Assembly (NCBI RefSeq): GCF_937915125.1
Contig: NZ_CALDMP010000040.1
Span: forward strand, 1-7,889
Length of the DNA stretch: 7,889 bases
DNA from: an uncultured Ruminococcus sp.
GTDB lineage: Bacteria; Bacillota; Clostridia; Oscillospirales; Ruminococcaceae
Direction of reading: 5' to 3'
Part shown: positions 1 to 5,012 of the stretch, in pieces
Position numbering within the stretch: the first letter of the stretch is position 1
Layout of the letters: each line of letters opens with the position of its first letter
Made by a program: the position numbers and the translations under genes
The notes under the pieces: model-generated
What the model was told of the DNA's origin: nothing
Database searches by the model: none
Seen by the model: the letters and a program-made list of their open reading frames with translations, nothing else

Positions 1-49
1 CGAAAAATCTGACGGCGCATCTGACGCACAATCTTTGTGCGGTATTGCC
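1..49. mobile_element. Right end of a small TIR-bounded repeat element (MITE-like)
   Basis: Positions 32-49 are the reverse complement, with one mismatch in 18, of positions 7758-7775 near the other end of the window. They read GGCAAYACCGCACAAAGA from the outside inward on each side, as expected for terminal inverted repeats. Inside this end are two CTGACG motifs 12 bp apart (9-14, 21-26). A third lies in phase at 7877-7882 when the identical 9-base window ends are overlaid. No transposase is encoded in the visible parts, so a non-autonomous element is the best reading. The family is not identified. The internal part of this copy lies outside the window. Confidence 0.6.
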
Positions 50-64
50 CTAAAAAATCCCAAC

Positions 65-143
65 GCCACAGGCAGCAATGAAGTTTTTTGATCCAGCAAT
101 TTTTCAAAAATGCTGGTGGGGTCAAGGGGCAAAGTCCCTGGAC
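65..143. repeat. Structured intergenic repeat, copy 1
   Basis: This module recurs at 4662-4740 in the same orientation. Positions 75-116 are identical to 4672-4713 (42 of 42), and the stretch from 65 adds only two mismatches. It folds into a stem CCAGCA/TGCTGG (93-98 with 111-116) with an inner T-run/A-run, then a second weaker stem (121-128 with 136-143). In copy 2 the second stem is fully paired (CCAGGGC/GCCCTGG), so the stem position is kept although the bases differ. Short reading frames run through both copies, but the protein similarity ends with the DNA identity, so I treat it as non-coding. Confidence 0.75.
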
Positions 144-147
144 TCTG

Positions 148-248
148 CCAGGGCTACTCGCCCTGGACCTCGCCAGCCCGAAGCCCAGCGGAAATGGCTT
201 CGGCAGACTCGCCCTAAAGATGGCGATCCAGCTGGGCTCAGCTGGATC
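148..248. repeat. Stem-loop cluster downstream of repeat copy 1
   Basis: Three perfect stem-loops follow one another: CCAGGGC/GCCCTGG with a 5-nt loop (148-166), CGAAGCC/GGCTTCG with a 10-nt loop (179-202), and GATCCAGCTG/CAGCTGGATC with a 4-nt loop (225-248). None is followed by a run of T, so they are not typical intrinsic terminators. Together with the preceding module they fill most of the gene-free 332 nt before yaaA. The first stem has the same arms as the second stem of repeat copy 2 (4720-4738), which suggests a modular repeat family. The function is unknown. Confidence 0.65.
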
Positions 249-318
249 AGCTTGCCAGGCAACCTTTGCTTGTGTGGCTGACGGACTGGTTTTGATTTTG
301 TGTTTATTTTTTGATGTT

Positions 319-326
319 AAAGGAGG
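319..326 (+). promoter_or_regulatory. yaaA ribosome binding site
   Basis: AAAGGAGG lies 6 nt before the ATG at 333, close to ideal for a Gram-positive ribosome. It fixes the yaaA start. I see no convincing promoter just upstream, so yaaA may be read from an upstream dnaN transcript. Confidence 0.85.
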
Positions 327-332
327 ACAGGT

Positions 333-560
333 ATGGCAAGTGAAACGATCACTGTGGCGATCCGGACGGAATTTATTAAGCTGGATTCGCTCCTGAAATT
401 CGCCGGCTTATGCGATACCGGCGGCTTTGCCAAGGAACTGGTGCAGCAGGGCGCTGTCTCCGTGAACGGTGAGGTCTGCACCATGCGCGGCAAAAAAATC
501 CGCCCCGGGGATACCATTACCGTTGACCGATTTACGGTACTTGTAACCGCAGAAGCATGA
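333..560 (+). CDS. yaaA: YaaA, S4-like RNA-binding domain protein
   Basis: This 75-residue protein consists almost entirely of one S4-type RNA-binding fold. The visible signature is IKLDSLLKFAG (about residues 15-25), then GGFAKELVQQGAVSVNGEV (30-48) and the loop GKKIRPGDTI (53-62). The length matches the short YaaA/YbcJ family (about 70 residues) found between dnaN and recF in many Firmicutes. The family probably binds structured RNA, but its exact target is not settled. The start is set by an AAAGGAGG 6 nt upstream. Its stop overlaps the recF start (ATGA), so the two are translationally coupled. Identity is very likely from sequence plus synteny; the cellular role remains inferred. Confidence 0.93.
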   Translation: MASETITVAIRTEFIKLDSLLKFAGLCDTGGFAKELVQQGAVSVNGEVCTMRGKKIRPGDTITVDRFTVLVTAEA

Positions 561-1687
561 GACTCACACGACTTGCGGCGGATGGCTTTAAAAACCTGCG
601 CCAGGTGGAACTGGAACCCGATCCCTCATACAACCTGATCCTCGGCGAAAATGCACAGGGAAAAACCAATCTCCTGGAGGCGGTCTGGGCACTCACCGGC
701 TGCCGCAGCTTCCGGGGGAGCCGGGAACGGGATTATCTTTCCTTTGACGGCGGAAATTTGCAGGTTGAAGCCGGATTTCAGGATGCCAGACGGCAGCAGT
801 CTGTGCGGCTCTGCATGGTGCCGGGAACAGTGCCCGAAAAAAAATTCTGGTGCAATGATGTGCCCCGGAAAAGCGGCGAATTATTCTCCGTGTTCCACTG
901 CGTGGTCTTTACCCCGGAAGACCTGTCATTGGTCACCGGTGGCCCCGAACGGCGAAGGTCGTATCTGGATCTGTGCAGCGCACAGCTCAGTGCCCCTATG
1001 CTCTCTCTGGTACGCCGGTATCAACTGGTGCTCCAGCAGCGCAATGCAGTGCTCAAACAGAAGCTGCCCCAGGCACAGACGGAGGCAATGCTCCAGGTCT
1101 GGGACGGTCAGCTGGAACAGCTGGGGACGGAAATTGCTGTTCAGCGTGCTCAGTATGTCCGGCGGCTGGCGGCAGTCTGCGTGCCCCTGTATGCCCAGAT
1201 CGCACGGGGCAAAGAGACGGTTTCGCTCCATTATCAGTCCAGCGTGTTCGGCAGGGATGCCCAGGAGATACTCCCCGACCAGTCTGCGCCGGAACTTGTG
1301 GCGCAGTATGGGGAAAAAATGCAGCAGAGCCGTCAATCGGACTTGCTTCTGGGGCATACGGGCATGGGCGTCCACCGGGATGATCTGCTCCTTGCCATTG
1401 ATGGCAAGCCGGCAAAGGAATTCGGCTCACAGGGACAGAAAAAAAGCCTGGCGCTGGCGTTGAAACTTGCTCAGGCGCAGATCTATAGCAAACGCCGGAA
1501 GGAATCCCCCATCGTGCTCCTGGACGATGTCATGGGCGAACTGGACGAGGCACGGCAGGCGGTGGTCTCTACCATCGTTGAGGAAATGCAGGTCTTTGTG
1601 ACGACCTGCCACCCGGAGTCCGTACTTTCCCCAAATGCCGGAAAGCGGTTTTTGTTGAAAGACGGCAGACTGGTTTCGGAGCTGTGA
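557..1687 (+). CDS. recF: DNA replication and repair protein RecF
   Basis: RecF is an SMC-like ATPase that acts with RecO and RecR to load RecA at single-strand gaps and help stalled forks restart, in the cytoplasm on DNA. The 376 residues match the usual family length (about 360-375). Visible motifs are the opening FKNLRQVEL (11-19), Walker A GENAQGKTN (30-38; K36, T37), the FTPEDL region with the following GPERRR, an ABC-type signature GSQGQKKSLALALK (290-303), and Walker B IVLLDDVMGELD (319-330). All key nucleotide-binding residues are present. The ATG overlaps the yaaA stop by 4 nt and no strong ribosome site precedes it, so translation is probably coupled to yaaA. The gene appears intact. 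Confidence 0.97.
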   Translation: MRLTRLAADGFKNLRQVELEPDPSYNLILGENAQGKTNLLEAVWALTGCRSFRGSRERDYLSFDGGNLQVEAGFQDARRQQSVRLCMVPGTVPEKKFWCNDVPRKSGELFSVFHCVVFTPEDLSLVTGGPERRRSYLDLCSAQLSAPMLSLVRRYQLVLQQRNAVLKQKLPQAQTEAMLQVWDGQLEQLGTEIAVQRAQYVRRLAAVCVPLYAQIARGKETVSLHYQSSVFGRDAQEILPDQSAPELVAQYGEKMQQSRQSDLLLGHTGMGVHRDDLLLAIDGKPAKEFGSQGQKKSLALALKLAQAQIYSKRRKESPIVLLDDVMGELDEARQAVVSTIVEEMQVFVTTCHPESVLSPNAGKRFLLKDGRLVSEL

Positions 1688-1769
1688 AAAGTGCCCGAAA
1701 CTGCGTGAAATTTTGTTTTCCACAAACTGTTGAAAACTCTGTGGAAAGCCTGTGCAGACCTGTGAAAAG
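1683..1769. promoter_or_regulatory. Cluster of DnaA-box-like 9-mers
   Basis: Just after (and touching) the recF stop are TTTTCCACA (1716-1724, + strand) and TGTGGAAAG (1740-1748, CTTTCCACA on the - strand). Both are near the DnaA-box consensus TTATNCACA. Two weaker TGTGAAAAG copies lie at 1683-1691 and 1761-1769. The two best boxes face each other and form an 8-bp inverted repeat, TTTCCACA/TGTGGAAA. This is typical of DnaA-binding DNA near Firmicute origins, but no perfect TTATCCACA is present, so the call is moderate. Confidence 0.45.
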
Positions 1770-1772
1770 AGG

Positions 1773-1792
1773 CGGAAAAGGCGGATTTTCCG
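1773..1792. repeat. Stem-loop CGGAAAA/TTTTCCG
   Basis: A perfect 7-bp inverted repeat (1773-1779 with 1786-1792) has a 6-nt loop. It lies between the DnaA-box-like cluster and the first parS. No T-run follows on the + strand. It could be a weak recF transcript end or a protein-binding dyad; the sequence alone does not decide. Confidence 0.35.
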
Positions 1793-1826
1793 GTGAACTG
1801 CACAAATGATAAAGCGAAAATCGCAG

Positions 1827-1842
1827 TGTTTCACGTGAAACA
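1827..1842. promoter_or_regulatory. parS site 1 (ParB/Spo0J binding site)
   Basis: The 16-mer TGTTTCACGTGAAACA is an exact palindrome and matches the bacterial parS consensus TGTTNCACGTGAAACA. The dyad extends to 22 bp (1824-1845). It lies 139 nt after recF, outside any gene. In Firmicutes, ParB (Spo0J) nucleates here, spreads, and recruits SMC to organise and segregate the origin region. Identification rests on the exact motif. Confidence 0.93.
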
Positions 1843-1875
1843 CTGTAGTAGGATGGTTGTACGATATACGCAAAT

Positions 1876-2008
1876 CAGATTGAATTGCATAACCCCTCCA
1901 CCATTGCTTCGCAATGGTTCCCCTCCCCTTTCAGGGGAGGCGTATCTAGATTTACAGAAAAGCTGGTATGGAATAACGGTGACGAGAGAGGAAACATTAT
2001 TCAATCTG
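1876..2008. repeat. Folded repeat-like segment with two hairpins and closing inverted repeat
   Basis: Two adjacent perfect hairpins are present: ACCATTGC/GCAATGGT with loop TTC (1900-1918), and CCTCCCCT/AGGGGAGG with loop TTC (1922-1940). They are enclosed by a 9-bp inverted repeat, CAGATTGAA (1876-1884) and TTCAATCTG (2000-2008). Just outside lie two direct copies of TGTACGATAT (1858-1867, 2017-2026). Paired C-rich hairpins of this style are common intergenic repeats in Clostridia, from general knowledge. Whether this is an inserted small element or a structured gyrB leader is not resolved. Confidence 0.5.
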
Positions 2009-2065
2009 GTTGCACATGTACGATATGATACACAATCGCAGCAATCAATGTCATACATTCGCAGG

Positions 2066-2089
2066 GCTGTCTGAAGTGAGACGGCTTTT
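2066..2089 (+). terminator. Terminator-like hairpin upstream of gyrB
   Basis: GCTGTCT (2066-2072) pairs with AGACGGC (2079-2085) around a 6-nt loop, with one G-T pair, followed by TTTT. It could end a yaaA-recF transcript or act as a leader attenuator for gyrB. A second small pairing, CGGC (2082-2085) with GCCG (2096-2099), shares its arm and is followed by five T. The stem is short, so strength is doubtful. Confidence 0.4.
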
Positions 2090-2104
2090 GCAGATGCCGG
2101 TTTT

Positions 2105-2120
2105 TGTTTCACGTGAAACA
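2105..2120. promoter_or_regulatory. parS site 2, upstream of gyrB
   Basis: This is an exact TGTTTCACGTGAAACA parS palindrome, extended to 22 bp by flanking T/A runs (2102-2123). It ends 31 nt before the gyrB ATG and 17 nt before its ribosome site, so bound ParB would cover the gyrB leader or promoter region. In-frame translation from a TTG at 2104 runs through this site, which argues against that TTG being the gyrB start. Confidence 0.93.
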
Positions 2121-2137
2121 AAAGATCGGACAAACTT

Positions 2138-2142
2138 GGAGG
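2138..2142 (+). promoter_or_regulatory. gyrB ribosome binding site
   Basis: GGAGG lies 9 nt before the ATG at 2152. It selects that ATG rather than the in-frame TTG at 2104, which has no ribosome site and would put parS inside the coding sequence. Confidence 0.85.
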
Positions 2143-2151
2143 AATTGCAAA

Positions 2152-4098
2152 ATGACAGAGGCAATCAAACCCAATGCCCAAAACTATGACGAAAGTCAGA
2201 TCCAGGTGCTGGAGGGACTGGAGGCAGTCCGGAAGCGGCCGGGTATGTACATCGGCTCTACCGGTCCGAAAGGTCTCCATCACCTGGTATACGAAATCGT
2301 GGACAATGCCATTGACGAAGCACTCGCCGGGTATTGTACGGAAATCACCGTGGATATTCTGCCCGACAATGTGATCCGGGTCTCCGACAACGGCCGTGGT
2401 ATTCCTGTGGGGATCCACCCCAAGGAGGGAATTTCGGCGGCTACGGTGGTATATACCATTCTTCACGCCGGCGGTAAATTCGGCGGCGGCGGCTATAAGG
2501 TCTCCGGCGGTCTCCACGGCGTAGGTGCATCGGTGGTAAACGCCCTTTCGGAATGGCTGAAGCTGACGGTAAAGGACGGTACCCATGTGCACTTTCAGGA
2601 ATTCCACCGTGGTGACTACAGCGAGCCCATTCGGGTTATCGGCGATACTACGGAAACGGGTACGACAGTTGAATTCAAGGCGGATCCTGAGATCTTTGAG
2701 GAGACCACGGAATATGACTATGAAGTGCTCCTGAAACGACTTCGGGAACAGGCATTCCTGAACGCCGGCATCCGCATTGTGTTCTCGGATAAGCGGAATC
2801 CGGAGGAAGAACGGTCGGAGGTGCTCCACTATGAGGGCGGTATCCGGCAGTTCGTGGAATATCTCCACCAGAAACGTGGTCTGGAATCCCTGTCGGAGGA
2901 TGTGATCTATGTCTCCGGTATGGACGGGGATTCCTTTGCAGAGATCGCATTGCAGTATAACGATAGTTATAATGAGATGATCCTGTCATTCGCCAATAAT
3001 ATTCACACTGCTGACGGCGGTACTCATGAGACGGGCTTCAAAAATGCCCTGACCAAGGTGATTAACGAATACGGCAAAAAGTTCGGGCTGTTAAAGGATG
3101 GTACCCGTCTGCTGGGCGAGGATGTCCGGGAAGGTCTGACAGCAATCGTTTCCGTAAAGCTGACGGAGTGCGAATTCGAGGGACAGACCAAGGGACGGCT
3201 GGGAAATCCGGCGGTGCGTCCTTTTGTGGAGAAGATGGTCTTTGAGAAGCTCATGAGCTATTTCGAAGAAAATCCCACGGTGGCACGGGCGATTTTTGAC
3301 AAGAGCCTGTCCGCACAGACAGCACGTGAAGCTGCCAAGAAGGCAAGAGAAACGGCTCGCCGGAAATCCGCTATGGAGAGCGCTTCCCTGCCGGGCAAGC
3401 TGGCGGACTGTTCCGAAAAAACCACCGAGGGCACAGAGCTCTACATTGTCGAGGGAGACTCGGCAGGCGGCTCCGCAAAGGAAGGCAGAGACCGCCGCTA
3501 TCAGGCGATCCTGCCCCTTTGGGGGAAAATGCTCAACGTGGAAAAGGCGAGAATTGACCGAGTATACGGCAATGAAAAGCTGATGCCGGTGGTAACTGCC
3601 CTGGGTACTTCCATCGGCGAGGATTTTGATATTACAAAGCTTCGTTATGGTAAAGTCATTATTATGGCGGATGCCGACGTGGACGGTTCTCATATCCAGA
3701 CTCTGCTGCTGACATTTTTCTTCCGCTTCATGCGGCCGCTGATTACCAACGGCAATGTCTATCTGGCACAGCCGCCGCTGTTCAAGGTAGCAAAGGGAAA
3801 GAAGTATAAGTATGCTTTTGATGAGGAATCCCGGGATAAGTATATTGCGGAGTTTGCAGACGCAGACGGCAGTACGGCGAAGGTTTCGGTTCAGCGGTAC
3901 AAAGGTCTTGGTGAGATGAGCTCCGAACAGCTGTGGGAAACCACCATGAACCCGGAAACACGCTCCATGATCCGTGTGGAACTGGAGGATGCCGAAAAGG
4001 CAGACGAGATCTTCACCATTCTTATGGGCGACAAGGTGGCTCCACGTAAAGAATTTATCGAAAAGAATGCGAAATACGTGGAGAATCTGGACGTGTAA
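2152..4098 (+). CDS. gyrB: DNA gyrase subunit B
   Basis: This is the ATPase subunit of DNA gyrase (GyrB2GyrA2), which introduces negative supercoils ahead of forks. The 648 residues match the short Gram-positive form. The N-terminal GHKL ATPase shows YEIVDNAIDEALAG (E48 general base, N52), VSDNGRGIP (D79), and GGKFGGGGYKVSGGLHGVGAS (107-126). The TOPRIM domain shows EGDSAGGSAKEG (from E434) and the metal-binding DADVDG (D507, D509, D511), followed by the QRYKGLGEM tail motif. Odd residues: Trp457 replaces the basic residue at E. coli K447; Asp142 aligns with E. coli R136, a coumarin contact; and Gln516 follows DGSHI where Arg is usual. The start is chosen from the GGAGG at 2138. parS site 2 lies directly upstream, and the next gene's ribosome site overlaps this stop. 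Confidence 0.98.
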   Translation: MTEAIKPNAQNYDESQIQVLEGLEAVRKRPGMYIGSTGPKGLHHLVYEIVDNAIDEALAGYCTEITVDILPDNVIRVSDNGRGIPVGIHPKEGISAATVVYTILHAGGKFGGGGYKVSGGLHGVGASVVNALSEWLKLTVKDGTHVHFQEFHRGDYSEPIRVIGDTTETGTTVEFKADPEIFEETTEYDYEVLLKRLREQAFLNAGIRIVFSDKRNPEEERSEVLHYEGGIRQFVEYLHQKRGLESLSEDVIYVSGMDGDSFAEIALQYNDSYNEMILSFANNIHTADGGTHETGFKNALTKVINEYGKKFGLLKDGTRLLGEDVREGLTAIVSVKLTECEFEGQTKGRLGNPAVRPFVEKMVFEKLMSYFEENPTVARAIFDKSLSAQTAREAAKKARETARRKSAMESASLPGKLADCSEKTTEGTELYIVEGDSAGGSAKEGRDRRYQAILPLWGKMLNVEKARIDRVYGNEKLMPVVTALGTSIGEDFDITKLRYGKVIIMADADVDGSHIQTLLLTFFFRFMRPLITNGNVYLAQPPLFKVAKGKKYKYAFDEESRDKYIAEFADADGSTAKVSVQRYKGLGEMSSEQLWETTMNPETRSMIRVELEDAEKADEIFTILMGDKVAPRKEFIEKNAKYVENLDV

Positions 4099-4103
4099 GG
4101 AGG
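4097..4103 (+). promoter_or_regulatory. Ribosome binding site overlapping the gyrB stop
   Basis: AAGGAGG begins inside the gyrB TAA (4096-4098) and lies only 4 nt before the ATG at 4108. The strong site and 9-nt gap indicate co-transcription and probable coupling with gyrB. Confidence 0.8.
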
Positions 4104-4107
4104 TTCT

Positions 4108-4659
4108 ATGGAAGAAACACAGAAGCTTCCGGCTTTCAGCCGCACAGCACCCTATGCCATTCCCCTGGAATATTACCGCACGGGATTCACGGCGTTTCAG
4201 AAAAAATTCATCATGCGCCGGAATTATATCATGATGGCAATATTTGCGGTTCTTTTGATTTCCTTTGTGGCGGCTGGCATAAAAGACCCCACCAATAAAA
4301 TGGCGTATTTTCTCATGCTCCTTTGCCTGACTGCTATCTTTATGCTGTGGTATATGCCCAGAAAGCAGAGACGTATCATTCTGGATACAGTCAAGGAGTT
4401 GGAAGGGCAGCAGTACACGGCGGAATGTGACGGCAATGTGCTGCGGCTCTGGACACAGCAGAATGAGGAAGATACGGAAGTGATTCCGGAATCGAGGGTG
4501 CTGCTGGAAACGGCGTGGATCCAGAGTTATGAGGAATTCTATCTGATTTGTGACGGAAAGCGGATGTTCTATATTCTGCCCAAGGCAGCCATAGACACAG
4601 CATCTGTTCCACCTGAGCAACTGGAAACCACAGAAACAGCATCCCCAGAATCCGAATAA
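4108..4659 (+). CDS. YcxB-like membrane protein of unknown function
   Basis: The 183-residue protein has a cytoplasmic-looking N-terminus, two hydrophobic helices (about residues 41-58 and 65-83) joined by a short loop, then a basic MPRKQRR stretch and a soluble C-terminal domain. The C-terminal run EEFYLICDGKRMFYILPKAA (142-161) resembles the end of YcxB-like proteins, a common uncharacterised Firmicute family with this two-helix-plus-domain plan. No signal peptide or catalytic motif is seen, and the last 20 or so residues are polar and acidic. It begins 9 nt after gyrB, so it sits in the gyrB transcript. A functional link to gyrase is not shown. The family call is by pattern recognition and is moderately sure; the function is unknown. 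Confidence 0.8.
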   Translation: MEETQKLPAFSRTAPYAIPLEYYRTGFTAFQKKFIMRRNYIMMAIFAVLLISFVAAGIKDPTNKMAYFLMLLCLTAIFMLWYMPRKQRRIILDTVKELEGQQYTAECDGNVLRLWTQQNEEDTEVIPESRVLLETAWIQSYEEFYLICDGKRMFYILPKAAIDTASVPPEQLETTETASPESE

Positions 4660-4661
4660 TT

Positions 4662-4740
4662 GCCGCAGGCGGCAATGAAGTTTTTTGATCCAGCAATTTT
4701 TCAAAAATGCTGGCGAGGTCCAGGGCGAGGAGCCCTGGTC
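4662..4740. repeat. Structured intergenic repeat, copy 2
   Basis: This is the second copy of the module at 65-143, in the same orientation: 42 identical bases (4672-4713), with 50 of 52 matching from 4662. It starts 2 nt after the membrane-protein stop. Stems: ATTGCCG/CGGCAAT (4659-4676; the copy 1 equivalent is broken by substitutions), CCAGCA/TGCTGG (4690-4713) and CCAGGGC/GCCCTGG with loop GAGGA (4720-4738). This copy is the better paired of the two. Confidence 0.75.
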
Positions 4741-4850
4741 GCCGCCCGCAGGCGGCGAAATACCCCGGCGCATCCTTTTGCGCCGCGGAGAAAAGGGGTG
4801 AGAAAAGCGACAGCTTTTCGAGGGGGAAGCGTACAAGACCGCTTCCCCCT
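4740..4850. repeat. Stem-loop cluster downstream of repeat copy 2
   Basis: Four perfect stem-loops follow the repeat: CGCCGCC/GGCGGCG with a 4-nt loop (4740-4757), CGGCGCA/TGCGCCG with a 6-nt loop (4766-4785), GAAAAGC/GCTTTTC with a 4-nt loop (4802-4819), and an 11-bp stem AGGGGGAAGCG/CGCTTCCCCCT (4821-4831 with 4840-4850). They lack T-tracts. The architecture mirrors 148-248, where each core repeat is followed by varied perfect hairpins, although the stem sequences differ. Confidence 0.65.
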
Positions 4851-4876
4851 GTGAAACCTTTTTCTCAAGTAAACCC

Positions 4877-4905
4877 TTGCAAACGTTCCGGTGGAACGTT
4901 TGCAA
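4877..4905. repeat. Perfect 13-bp inverted repeat with 3-nt loop upstream of gyrA
   Basis: TTGCAAACGTTCC (4877-4889) and GGAACGTTTGCAA (4893-4905) are exact reverse complements around GGT. This is the longest uninterrupted stem in the window. It is not followed by T-residues, so it is not a classical terminator. It lies about 107 nt before the gyrA ATG and could be an RNA hairpin in the leader, an operator dyad, or the last unit of the hairpin array. Confidence 0.7.
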
Positions 4906-4964
4906 ATCCAATGACACAAAAAATAAAGGTCACCTCTAAAAAACACGCTTATCACGCTCCAGCT

Positions 4965-4980
4965 TGTTTCACGTGAAACA
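4965..4980. promoter_or_regulatory. parS site 3, upstream of gyrA
   Basis: This is an exact TGTTTCACGTGAAACA palindrome, identical to the other two sites, extending to 18 bp (4964-4981). It ends 32 nt before the gyrA ATG, almost the same offset as the site before gyrB (31 nt). A GGACAAA motif follows closely in both places (2128-2134, 4983-4989). Confidence 0.93.
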
Positions 4981-5012
4981 ATGGACAAAACGATTGAATA
5001 GATAGGTTTAAG

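Noticed and set aside
78..396. Two short + strand reading frames in the stem-loop region before yaaA, one beginning MKFFDPAIFQKCW
   Set aside because: A similar peptide start recurs at 4675, but protein similarity stops where the 42-bp DNA repeat stops, no ribosome site precedes them, and the sequence is made of inverted repeats. Treated as non-coding.
1998..2029. Possible gyrB promoter with TATGAT at 2024-2029
   Set aside because: The best -35 candidate (TTCAAT, 18 nt upstream) matches only half of TTGACA and there is no extended -10. Too weak to annotate.
2104..2151. Upstream TTG start that would add 16 residues to GyrB
   Set aside because: No ribosome site precedes it, and the extension translates a parS palindrome. 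The ATG at 2152 has GGAGG at proper spacing and matches family N-termini.
1831..2868. Long open frames on the - strand, here and opposite gyrB, the membrane protein and gyrA (up to about 600 codons)
   Set aside because: They lie antisense to strongly conserved genes, show no recognisable domains, and are expected from the codon bias of the + strand genes.
3323..3330. CACGTGAA inside gyrB as a fourth parS
   Set aside because: Only about 9 of 16 positions match the parS consensus and it lies in conserved coding sequence.
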